Below are positions 7,787 to 16,071 of a DNA stretch of 44,484 bases, piece after piece. Origin of the DNA: an uncultured Saprospiraceae bacterium (lineage in GTDB: Bacteria > Bacteroidota > Bacteroidia > Chitinophagales > Saprospiraceae); NCBI GenBank assembly GCA_937928575.1, contig CALFWW010000172.1, positions 1 through 44,484 of the forward strand, in the 5' to 3' direction. The notes under the pieces were generated by a model. That model saw nothing but the letters and a program-made list of their open reading frames with translations. It was not told where the DNA came from and did not search any database. Within the stretch, counting starts at the first letter, position 1. Each line of letters starts with the position of its first letter. The position numbers and the translations under genes are program-made.

Positions 7787-10700
7787 ATGGTCAACTCGTT
7801 CATTCCCAACCTATATTCCAAAAACTTAATTTTTCTTTTAACTGCGCTCTTCATTTTTTCGAATAATGCTTTCGCCAATCGAATTTTATCGACAAATTTA
7901 GAACCTTTTAATTTCTGTCCAGAGACTACATCGATTACACAAGTTGGAGGTAATACTGGGGGGCTTGAAATGGGGGAAACCATTTCTATATGCATGGAGA
8001 CCAATTGGATACCAGTAAATGTACAATGGATTCAAGGAGTGGTCCCTGTTTTTGGAGACTGTTGGGATATGGAGTCATTTGATGGAGCATCTGCCACACT
8101 CAACACGCCAAGTGTTGATGGAACTTGGAACTGGCACGAAGCATGTGAAGTTAATTTTAATTTTAATGTTCCTGATCAGGAATGGGGAACTTACACGAAC
8201 CCAATTAACAATATACTTACATTGTGTAATATAAATGATACTGCTATTCCAAATTGCCAAATACTTACGGAAGGGTCATGCCTTCCGGCAGGTTGGTATT
8301 TTACAGGACCTGAAGGTGGTAATCCAGGTGGAGATTCTCCGAATGAAACCTACGGAGATTCTGGCGGTGGAGGCAGTTTAGTTGGTCCTTTTCAATTTTG
8401 TTTTGATATTTCTGTTGGTAATTTTTCAGATTGTAATCTTGCAAATCAAAATTGCGATATGTATTTCAAAACTTTTTCCGATGGTGAAATTGGCGATTGG
8501 CAAGGTTCACTGCCAGAAGACTGTGCTACTGAGGCATCTTCAACTGCTAATTTCGATTTATCTTGTTGCGAGCAACCTTTTTTTGAAGAAGGATTATTTA
8601 GTTTTGGTTGTGAAACTTCAGATTTCTTTGGCTACGATGTAAGTATTGATTTAAATGGTGATAGCGATATTATAGCATACACTTGGACCAATTTAAATAA
8701 TATGGAGACCGGAACTTACCCTGCCAATAGTAATGGAGATGCAAATATTTATCTTAGCATATCAGGTTTTGCTCCAAGCTATGTTGAGTTTTTAGTTGAA
8801 GCAACGAACGGAGATTGCACGAGCGCTCCTTTAGAAATTGGAATTCAAATTCAACCATCCAATTTAACTTTAGTTGAAGTAGAGGGTTGCGATAATGGGG
8901 ATGGCACATTTGACCTGACCACTTATGATTGGGCACTTAGTTTCAGCACTTATTGGTTAGATGGCAATCTTGACCCTATTGAAAATCCTGCTGAATGGAA
9001 CTATGGTGAGACCAATACTTTATATTTGGCAGAAGAGAATAATTGTGGATTCTTTACCCTTGAAATGCCACTTATTATTTTACCACTTCCAGTCGTCAAC
9101 AACATCACCATTAATGAATGTATTTCAGGAACTATTGATTTAACAAATTACAATACTATTGTTGGAGGAACTGGAGGGTCAACTGTTACTTGGTATCAAG
9201 ATGCCTTTGGATTTATACAAATTGATGATCCAACTGCTTATGCACCATCCGGCAATACCGTGTTTGTAAATATCAGTAACGAATTTTGTGAAACTAATAA
9301 TCAGCCAATTCTCCTAGATCTTTCGGAAACTCCAACCATCAATTTTTCAGCTATAGAAACTTGTGAAAATGGTCCTGGAACCATTGATTTACAACAATAC
9401 AATGATGAAATTACGAACGGACAACCTTATAATGTTTTCTGGTATGAAGATGCGCAAGGTACCGTTCCTGTTGCGGATCCATCATCTTGGAATTATTTCG
9501 GAAATAATGTTTATGCTGGCTTTGAAAACGAAACCTGTACCTCCGAAATCGCTGAAATTCCCTTCACTGTAATTGAAACCAACACAAATTGTAATGATGG
9601 AGTTTGTGAGAATGGAGATGAATACTGGGATTTTGACAACTGTCAATGCGAAGTCATTGAGGCCATTTTAGGTTGTACCAATCCTGATGCAGCCAACTAC
9701 AACCCAAACGCTAGTTGTGATGATGGCACATGTGGATGCATTCCTGATGGTTGTACCAACCCAAACGCATGTAATTACGATCCAAATGCCACCTGTGATG
9801 ACGGGTCTTGTTTGCCTGAGATTGATTGCAATGATAATGATTGTATCACTGAGGATGTTTTCAATGCTGCCACTTGTGAATGTGAGTATACAACAATTCC
9901 ACCTCCGAATTGTGATGATGGGGATTGTAATACAGATGATACTTACGATGCAGCAACTTGCATGTGTGTGAATACGCCAATTCCACCTCCGAATTGCGAT
10001 GACAATGATTGCAACACAGTGGATGTCTACAATGCCGCTACTTGCCAATGTGAAAACAATCCAATTACGCCAGGTGCTTGTGATGACAATGATTGTAACA
10101 CTGAAGACACTTATAATGCTGTAACTTGTGAATGTGTATTTATTTCAATCCCACCTCCTAATTGTGATGACAATGATTGCAACACTGAAGATGTTTACAA
10201 TGCCACTACTTGCCAATGTGAAAACAATCCAATTACACCAGATGCTTGTGATGACAACGATTGTAACACTGTGGACACATATGATACTGTAACTTGTGAA
10301 TGTGTATACACTCCAATCCCACCACCTAATTGCGATGACAATGATTGTAATACCGAAGATATTTATGATCCAGCAATTTGCCAGTGTGTGTATACTCCTA
10401 CTCCTCCAATAAATTGTGATGACAATGATTGCAACACTGAAGACAGCTATGATGTAACAACTTGTCTCTGTGTACATATTCCTATTACTCCGCCAATTTG
10501 TGATGACAATAATTGCAGTACAACCGATAGTTACAATCCAGCAACTTGCGAATGTGACAACATCCCTATGCCACCACCAGATTGTAATGATGGGATCTGC
10601 GATAATGGTGTTGAATTCTGGAATTCTCAAACTTGTAATTGCGATGTTACTGAATCCGTATTAGGTTGTACCAACCCTAATGCAACCAACTATGACCCAT

Positions 10701-12181
10701 TGGCCACTTGCGATGATGGTTCTTGCACTGATTGCCCTACTGGACCATGTGATGACAACAATGAATGCACAGTCGAAGATTTCTATGATGATAATTGTAA
10801 TTGCGTCGGTATAGCGCTCACATGTGATATTGGAGCAACTACCACTCAAGCATGCGATGATAACAACCCAAATACAGAAAATGATATGGAAACCATTTTG
10901 GATTGTGACGGATCCACTTGTGTACTATGTCAAGGAACACCTATTGATGGAGGAATGGAATGCCCAACTGATATTGATGGATTTACTGCTATTGGAGAAT
11001 TTAATAATTCAAAATATTTCATTTCCAATAATCCGGCGGTGCCAGAAGATTTGCAAACACTTGCCGAATCTAATGGTGGCTACCTCGTTACCATTGGCGA
11101 TGCTGCTGAAAATGATTTCATCTTCGCTAACATCAATGACATGGTCTATATTGGTTTGAATGATGTTGATATAGAAGGAACATTAGGTTGGTTCAATGGT
11201 GAAACTTATAGCTATAATAATATTGGTGTTTGTGATTTCTGCCAATCCAATGATGATAACAATGATTATGCAGTAATGCATCAATGGGACGGCAAGTGGA
11301 GTTTTAGTAATGTGTGGAATCAAAGATTAGGCGTCATTGAAATTCCTTGCGACGATGCTCCTGTAGAATGTCCTTGTCCTGAAATATATGAACCGGTTTG
11401 TGCCAATGGTATCACTTACGAAAATGCTTGTTTTGCAGAATGTGAAGGTATTTTTGAATACACAATGGGCGCTTGTGATCCCAATACAGAAATTTGTGAT
11501 GAACCTATTGATGGATTCCAGTTTTTAGGAAATGAAAATGGAAGTAGTTATTATTTATCAAATAACACGGCAATTGCAACGGAAGCTGAGCAAATTGCGA
11601 TTGCTAATGGTGGTCATTTAGTAACGATCAATTCTCAAGCAGAAAATGATTTTGTATTTGCCAACATCAATGACATGGTACACATCGGATTGAATGATGC
11701 AACCTTGGAAGGTGATCTTGAATGGACGAGTGGACAACAAGTCGATTATACGAATTTTGATATTTGTAGTTTCTGTCTAGACAATTCTGAAAATGATGAT
11801 TACGTCGTTATGCATTCTTGGAATGGTGGATGGAGTTTTAGCAATTTTTGGAATCCTCGTAAATTTGTTGTTGAAATTCCATGCTTGGCTCCTAGACCTT
11901 TTGTTGGACTTGAAACAAAAAAGGCCTTCACTATTGATAACGTTTTCCCAAATCCTGCTACTGATGAATTATTTATAAAAATTAAGAGTACCGATGATGT
12001 GAATGTTGATTTATACATTTATAGTAGCACTGGTCAAGTCATGGAAATTCGTCCAATACGCATTGAAGCTGGAAGTAATTCTATTCAGTTGAATTTGAAT
12101 GAATTTTCAACTGGACTTTATCACTTGCAATTACAGGATGAAAATGGAAATGCTTATTATGAAAAATTTGTGAAGATTTAA
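7787..12181 (+). CDS. Secreted T9SS protein with Cys-rich repeats, two C-type-lectin-like domains and a Kazal-like module
   Basis: A 1464-residue surface protein. The ATG at 7787 gives a signal peptide (LIFLLTALFIFSNNAFA) and follows a -7 box; a TTG frame start at 7712 is less likely. The first 600 residues are beta-rich and Ig-like with several Cys pairs. Two GCTNPxAxNYxPxATCDDG modules precede about nine tandem units of roughly 28 residues with core CDDNDCNTED and tail TCxCxxxPIxPP (about 678-924), rich in Asp in a calcium-loop-like spacing. A further GCTNPNATNYDPLATCDDGS module follows. Then come a C-type-lectin-like domain (about 1061-1189; WFNGETYSYNN and WSFSNVWNQR), a Kazal-like segment (CPCPEIYEPVCANGITYENA), a second lectin-like domain (about 1236-1366) and a type A T9SS sorting domain (about 1384-1463; VFPNPATDELFI). 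It is probably a carbohydrate- or surface-binding protein. A terminator hairpin lies 15 bases after the stop. Confidence 0.88.
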   Translation: MVNSFIPNLYSKNLIFLLTALFIFSNNAFANRILSTNLEPFNFCPETTSITQVGGNTGGLEMGETISICMETNWIPVNVQWIQGVVPVFGDCWDMESFDGASATLNTPSVDGTWNWHEACEVNFNFNVPDQEWGTYTNPINNILTLCNINDTAIPNCQILTEGSCLPAGWYFTGPEGGNPGGDSPNETYGDSGGGGSLVGPFQFCFDISVGNFSDCNLANQNCDMYFKTFSDGEIGDWQGSLPEDCATEASSTANFDLSCCEQPFFEEGLFSFGCETSDFFGYDVSIDLNGDSDIIAYTWTNLNNMETGTYPANSNGDANIYLSISGFAPSYVEFLVEATNGDCTSAPLEIGIQIQPSNLTLVEVEGCDNGDGTFDLTTYDWALSFSTYWLDGNLDPIENPAEWNYGETNTLYLAEENNCGFFTLEMPLIILPLPVVNNITINECISGTIDLTNYNTIVGGTGGSTVTWYQDAFGFIQIDDPTAYAPSGNTVFVNISNEFCETNNQPILLDLSETPTINFSAIETCENGPGTIDLQQYNDEITNGQPYNVFWYEDAQGTVPVADPSSWNYFGNNVYAGFENETCTSEIAEIPFTVIETNTNCNDGVCENGDEYWDFDNCQCEVIEAILGCTNPDAANYNPNASCDDGTCGCIPDGCTNPNACNYDPNATCDDGSCLPEIDCNDNDCITEDVFNAATCECEYTTIPPPNCDDGDCNTDDTYDAATCMCVNTPIPPPNCDDNDCNTVDVYNAATCQCENNPITPGACDDNDCNTEDTYNAVTCECVFISIPPPNCDDNDCNTEDVYNATTCQCENNPITPDACDDNDCNTVDTYDTVTCECVYTPIPPPNCDDNDCNTEDIYDPAICQCVYTPTPPINCDDNDCNTEDSYDVTTCLCVHIPITPPICDDNNCSTTDSYNPATCECDNIPMPPPDCNDGICDNGVEFWNSQTCNCDVTESVLGCTNPNATNYDPLATCDDGSCTDCPTGPCDDNNECTVEDFYDDNCNCVGIALTCDIGATTTQACDDNNPNTENDMETILDCDGSTCVLCQGTPIDGGMECPTDIDGFTAIGEFNNSKYFISNNPAVPEDLQTLAESNGGYLVTIGDAAENDFIFANINDMVYIGLNDVDIEGTLGWFNGETYSYNNIGVCDFCQSNDDNNDYAVMHQWDGKWSFSNVWNQRLGVIEIPCDDAPVECPCPEIYEPVCANGITYENACFAECEGIFEYTMGACDPNTEICDEPIDGFQFLGNENGSSYYLSNNTAIATEAEQIAIANGGHLVTINSQAENDFVFANINDMVHIGLNDATLEGDLEWTSGQQVDYTNFDICSFCLDNSENDDYVVMHSWNGGWSFSNFWNPRKFVVEIPCLAPRPFVGLETKKAFTIDNVFPNPATDELFIKIKSTDDVNVDLYIYSSTGQVMEIRPIRIEAGSNSIQLNLNEFSTGLYHLQLQDENGNAYYEKFVKI

Positions 12182-12196
12182 TTTTGTATAAGTTAC

Positions 12197-12236
12197 AAAA
12201 AAAGGCTACTCCATTTTTTTGAAGTAGCCTTTTTTT
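12197..12236. terminator. Bidirectional rho-independent terminator
   Basis: AAAAAAAGGCTACT at 12197-12210 pairs with AGTAGCCTTTTTT at 12223-12236 around a 12-base loop, with a T run on either strand. It ends the lectin-like gene on the plus strand. It also stands 22 bases past the stop of the minus-strand NTase remnant, the same spacing as the terminator behind that remnant's intact paralogue (34760-34796). Confidence 0.85.
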
Positions 12237-12258
12237 ATTCGATTTTCTTCAAATCAAA

Positions 12259-12462
12259 TCATGCAAACGGAACGATCTTTTCGCGCCCATTAATCATCCG
12301 ATTACATTTCTCTTTTACGTAACTAAATGTATTTTTCATATTCGCAGCAAATGCATTGTCGCGCATAATACTGAGATAATTCTTTAACTTCGCTTTGAAA
12401 CTTGGATCATGTTTTCCAATTGTCTCTTACGTAAATCCAGCGTGATATTTCTGATAAAACGC
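12259..12462 (-). pseudogene. Remnant of the NTase-like protein (paralogue of 34821-35525)
   Basis: Minus-strand translation from about 12462 gives AFYQKYHAGFT, a TAA stop, then HDPSFKAKLKNYLSIMRDNA, FAANMKNTFSYVKEKCNRM and EKIVPFA before a TGA at 12259-12261. This aligns along its length with the C-terminal end of the 34821-35525 protein (AFNKKYHSGFT, HDPEFKTWLKNYLTITRDNA, FAANMRNTFSYIKEKCARM, EKIMPF). The in-frame TAA replaces an Ala/Glu-rich spot (about 12429-12431). The first two thirds of the gene are missing; homology stops sharply near 12462, where a plus-strand gene fragment begins. It is dead. Confidence 0.88.
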
Positions 12463-12955
12463 ACTGCTATCCTGGGAAACAGAAAATGAATACAACTTTA
12501 GCCATTTTGAACTCGAATCTGGATCTGATGGCGAAGCATTCACATTGTTAGCAAAGATATCTGCTATTGGGAATAATTTAAATACGACCGAAAATTATAC
12601 TTATGAAGACCACTCCAGAATATATCAAGGTATTAGATATTATAGGCTAAAAATGGTGGATGAAGATGGTGAAATTAGATACGCTGACATTGTTGCATTG
12701 AGATATGAAGCTCCTGTTCAAGTTTTATTGTACCCTGTGCCTGCTGTACATCATATAGTTGTTCAACATCCTTCTGCACTTGAGTCTGATCAAATAATGA
12801 TATTCAATGCTGAGGGAAGACTTATCTATTCTACCCGGATAAATGAAGAAACGAATATTACAACAATACAATTGGATGAAAGTGATTCTGGAGTGCATAT
12901 TCTACGGTATGTATCAAAACATGAAAGCCAAAGCCATATATTCTTAATACAATAA
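12461..12955 (+). pseudogene. Truncated C-terminal end of a T9SS-secreted protein
   Basis: An open frame without N-terminal half or signal peptide. It starts abruptly with LLSWETENEYNFSHFELE (from about 12464), the familiar W-x-T-x-x-E-x-N/Y-x-x-F-x-x-E strand seen before T9SS tails, continues with YQGIRYYRLKMVDEDGEIRY, and ends with a divergent type A sorting domain (VLLYPVPAVHHIVVQHP, then SGVHILRYV). In the intact case such a tail follows many hundred residues of secreted protein. The first possible starts inside (TTG at 12545) would give a cytosolic 136-residue product without obvious use. I call it a fragment left by the same rearrangement that cut the adjacent NTase remnant. Confidence 0.75.
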
Positions 12956-12983
12956 GCTGTATTTCTTGATGCTTTATAGAGGA

Positions 12984-14087
12984 TTAGACAGCAATTAAAG
13001 GTTGCTTTCTTTTCATCACAATTGCTACAATATTTTCACACATCGCTTCTACGCTAAATGTAGCCGCCTTCAAAACTGCATTTGATGACATATTATTATA
13101 CAATCTAGGATCAGTGTACAACCTATTTATACATGCTATCAACTGGCCTAAATATCTTTGATCAATCTGATAACCATTGACGCCCGACTCCACAAACTCA
13201 GTACAACCACCAACAGGCGGTGAAATAGCGGGAAGTCCATATTGCATCCCTTCTAACAAAGTCATTCCGAAAGTCTCTACCCATTGTTCTGGATGGGAAA
13301 GATTGAGCACTAAACTGGCTTTTGCATAAAATGGATGTACATTACTGTGTTTTGGAAAAATGGTCAGATTATTGGGCAATTGAAATTCTGAAAAATATTG
13401 GTCGATGTCTGCTTGTACTGCATTGAGCACAAGATGAAAATCAAGATGCGATAATTGATCTGCTAATTTTACAAATTCATTGACCCCTTTGTAAGCTTTG
13501 AGTGAACATAACATTAAGACAATAAAGGATTCCTTTTCTTGTATTGATGATTGGTACTTTTCTGCTTTCTGTACAAAGTCATTGGACAATGCGTTATAAA
13601 CTACTTTAGAAGATATCTCCCCTATTGGTTCTTGTTGCTGCAAAAAATTGGAAACATATATAATTTCACTCGCAGTCTTGGCACATACCCATTTTAAAAA
13701 ACTTTTTAAGAATGGAGGCTTCACTGAAGTTTCATGAATATGGAAAATCACTTTTTTACCCAATAATTTCCCAGCAATAGCGACCCCAAATGGTAACAAC
13801 GTATTGACATAAACTACCACCTCTTCCTTGCGATATCTAAACATTTTTAAAAAACAAACTAGTTGTGTATAAAAGAATTTAAAAATGCGAATCAATTTAT
13901 TTTCTGCAAATTGATAATTGTTGTTGACGTACTTGACATTTAAGTTGGATAAAAAGCCATCTGTGTTTTGTGAAGTGACTAACTCCACTTCCACCCCACG
14001 CTTCATAAAACCATTAATCACTGTCGATAACACCAACGGGCTACCACTAAAATCATTGTATAGATGTGCACATACTACTTTTTTCAT
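12984..14087 (-). CDS. Glycosyltransferase family 4 (GT-B)
   Basis: A 367-residue GT-B enzyme that probably adds a sugar to the lipid-linked repeat unit at the inner face of the cytoplasmic membrane. The N-terminal Rossmann domain opens with MKKVVCAHLYNDFSGSPLVL; the middle has IIYVSNFLQQQEP and the VLMLCSLKAYKGVNEFVKLA linker typical of GT4; the C-terminal domain has the E-x7-E motif in ETFGMTLLE followed by PPVGGCTEFVESGVNG. It is the last gene of the EPS operon and overlaps the preceding gene by 4 bases (ATGA), so the two are translationally coupled. A decayed relative lies at 3808-4195. Donor and acceptor sugars cannot be read from the sequence. Confidence 0.9.
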   Translation of the reverse strand: MKKVVCAHLYNDFSGSPLVLSTVINGFMKRGVEVELVTSQNTDGFLSNLNVKYVNNNYQFAENKLIRIFKFFYTQLVCFLKMFRYRKEEVVVYVNTLLPFGVAIAGKLLGKKVIFHIHETSVKPPFLKSFLKWVCAKTASEIIYVSNFLQQQEPIGEISSKVVYNALSNDFVQKAEKYQSSIQEKESFIVLMLCSLKAYKGVNEFVKLADQLSHLDFHLVLNAVQADIDQYFSEFQLPNNLTIFPKHSNVHPFYAKASLVLNLSHPEQWVETFGMTLLEGMQYGLPAISPPVGGCTEFVESGVNGYQIDQRYLGQLIACINRLYTDPRLYNNMSSNAVLKAATFSVEAMCENIVAIVMKRKQPLIAV

Positions 14088-15373
14088 AGGCCTTTTACTT
14101 CAATGGCTTCCTGTTCAAGTGTTTCAGCGTTGACGATGGTTTGATAAATATTGGTAATCAACACCCCTTTACTTTTCCAGGTGAATCTATTTTCAAATCT
14201 TTCAGTCGCTCCACTAGACAAATCAGATTGCAAACTAGCATCTTTTACCAACATTGATATTGCATCTCCCAATTTCATAATGGACTCCCCTCTGGACGCT
14301 GCATTAACTGCTATCCCACAAGTAGTATCGATTGACTCTCCAGGACCAATATTGTCCAAGCAAATGGTTGGGATACCGAAAGAAAGTGCTTCCGGCACCA
14401 CCATTCCTGCGCCTTCATGAGATGGAAAAAGAAAAACGGATGCATTGGCAAAATATTGATCCAAATCTTTTCGGTCTATCCAATCAATAAATGAAACAGC
14501 ATGATCTATATTTAAATCTTGAGCCAAAACACTTAGTCTGGTTTTCATCGGGCCCTTACCGATTAATATCAATTGCATCTTTGATTGCGTGACTTCATCT
14601 TGTTGGAAATAACTTCTTGCAAATGATTCTATAGTCAAATCAAATCCTTTCAAAGGGACAAAACGACCAATGGATAAGACTTGAAATTCGTCAGTGATTC
14701 TGGGAAGATGGGGTGCGAACTGTGTACCAACTGCAGGCAAAACCACTACTTTTTCTTTAGGTAATGACAACACTTTTTGGACACTAGTATTGATACATAA
14801 AATTTTAGAGGCTTTACTTTTGGTCATATATAAAGATGGACTGAATTTCCAAAAAGCACATTTGCTATACCATTTTAATCGATCCATCAACCATCCTTTT
14901 CGTCCACTGGTGTGTACTATAAAATCTCTTGGAATTTTAGGATGATGACCAATCGGTCCCCACACAAATGGTTTTCCAAATACCCACAAAAACGATGGCA
15001 TCCAGTCACTATGAAAATTTAAGTGATGCGCAATATCAAATTTGAATTTTCTTGATTTGATAAAAAAGACAAGACCAATTTGCCAGAGATAGAAGTACAA
15101 AAGTGCGCCTCGGGATTTCTTTTTCCAAAATCTCAAATAGTAAGGTAAATCGAAGTATTCAAATTGAATATTGTCCGCAAAATCTACATCATTATCTGAG
15201 AAGTATTTATCAATAGCAGATTGATTATTTTCTCTTGTAATCGCAATCACCTTGTTATATTTAGCTATTGACATTAAGATATTCCATCCGGTTCCATCTT
15301 CAGATCCTTTGTACGGATTGACCGCATAACAACTAACAATTGCCGTTCTATTATTCAATTTCATACTTTGCAA
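14084..15373 (-). CDS. Glycosyltransferase family 4 (GT-B)
   Basis: A 429-residue GT4 enzyme of the EPS operon. The N-terminal domain begins TAIVSCYAVNPYKGSEDGTG, a glycine-containing donor/acceptor loop found in this subgroup, and carries FVWGPIGHHPKIPRDF; the linker contains VLSIGRFVPLKGFDLTIE; the C-terminal domain has the E-x7-E motif in HEGAGMVVPEALSFGIPTIC with NIGPGES after it. These are the normal GT4 landmarks and the length is usual. It begins 3 bases after the hexapeptide acyltransferase and its stop overlaps the next GT4 start by 4 bases. Specificity unknown. Confidence 0.9.
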   Translation of the reverse strand: MQSMKLNNRTAIVSCYAVNPYKGSEDGTGWNILMSIAKYNKVIAITRENNQSAIDKYFSDNDVDFADNIQFEYFDLPYYLRFWKKKSRGALLYFYLWQIGLVFFIKSRKFKFDIAHHLNFHSDWMPSFLWVFGKPFVWGPIGHHPKIPRDFIVHTSGRKGWLMDRLKWYSKCAFWKFSPSLYMTKSKASKILCINTSVQKVLSLPKEKVVVLPAVGTQFAPHLPRITDEFQVLSIGRFVPLKGFDLTIESFARSYFQQDEVTQSKMQLILIGKGPMKTRLSVLAQDLNIDHAVSFIDWIDRKDLDQYFANASVFLFPSHEGAGMVVPEALSFGIPTICLDNIGPGESIDTTCGIAVNAASRGESIMKLGDAISMLVKDASLQSDLSSGATERFENRFTWKSKGVLITNIYQTIVNAETLEQEAIEVKGL

Positions 15374-15376
15374 TTA

Positions 15377-16069
15377 TTAATTTCTTGATTTTAATACTTT
15401 CGCCGGCACACCACCAACGACTGAATTAGCAAGCATACTTTTGGTAACAACTGCACCTGCTGCTATCACACAATTATCTCCAATCGTTACGCCATCTAGA
15501 ATCGTCACTTTTGCACCTATCCAACAATTATTTCCAATTTTGATTCCTTGTCGATTGACACCTTGTAGTCGAATGGGTGTATCCTTGTCATCATAGTTGT
15601 GATTTTCAGGATGGCAACTCAAGTACTGACCGATAATACAATCGTCGCCAATTTCCAATCCACCACCACCCCCCAAATAAGCAAATTCTCCAAGACCGAC
15701 ATTATTACCAATCCGGATGTACTCCCCGATATTATCAAATGAAGTCGAGGCAATGACTTGACTGTAGGCACCGATTTTGACATTATTTCCAAATACCAAT
15801 TTGTCTTTGCACAAAGCACTTACTTTGACATAATCTTCGAGTTGCACATATTTGCCAAAACGGATATTGGACTGGTAAGCGAGTTGTACCTTTCGTCCAA
15901 GAAATAATTTATTAGGAATTCGTCCAAATAATAACAATTTAAATCCGCGTAGTCGTTGAATTGTTTTTTGAAAAGCCAATTCCAACAATACTTTTGAATT
16001 CACCTTCTTATCGAAAATAAAATCTGGATTCTTTTGTTGTATTTTTTTTAGGACTACACTATTGAGCAT
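15377..16069 (-). CDS. Left-handed beta-helix (hexapeptide) acyltransferase
   Basis: A 230-residue acyltransferase of the maltose/galactoside O-acetyltransferase-like group, expected to acetylate or otherwise acylate a sugar of the polymer or its precursor using an acyl-CoA. Hexapeptide repeats run from about residue 70 to 215 (VKIGAYSQVIAS, IRIGNNVGLGEFAYLG, IKIGNNCWIGAKVTILDGVT, IGDNCVIAAGAVV). The catalytic-type His lies in LSCHPENHNYDD (about 153-164), and the end GGVPAKVL is the usual cap. An N-terminal extension of about 60 basic residues precedes the helix. It sits between the NTase-kinase gene (2-base gap) and a GT4 (3-base gap) in the EPS operon. Confidence 0.88.
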   Translation of the reverse strand: MLNSVVLKKIQQKNPDFIFDKKVNSKVLLELAFQKTIQRLRGFKLLLFGRIPNKLFLGRKVQLAYQSNIRFGKYVQLEDYVKVSALCKDKLVFGNNVKIGAYSQVIASTSFDNIGEYIRIGNNVGLGEFAYLGGGGGLEIGDDCIIGQYLSCHPENHNYDDKDTPIRLQGVNRQGIKIGNNCWIGAKVTILDGVTIGDNCVIAAGAVVTKSMLANSVVGGVPAKVLKSRN

Positions 16070-16071
16070 AA

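Noticed and set aside
9817..10580. Regularly spaced DNA repeats that could be taken for a CRISPR array
   Set aside because: Units are in frame, degenerate in third positions and code for a Cys/Asp-rich protein repeat; there are no unrelated spacers.
9668..10630. Two antisense frames of 126 and 161 codons across the Cys-rich repeats
   Set aside because: They exist because the repeat units have a length divisible by three and few stops on the opposite strand; the Ile/Thr-rich products mirror the sense codons.
10970..11890. Diversity-generating retroelement target (C-type-lectin fold)
   Set aside because: No reverse transcriptase, accessory gene or template repeat in the window, and the lectin-like domains are not at the protein C terminus.
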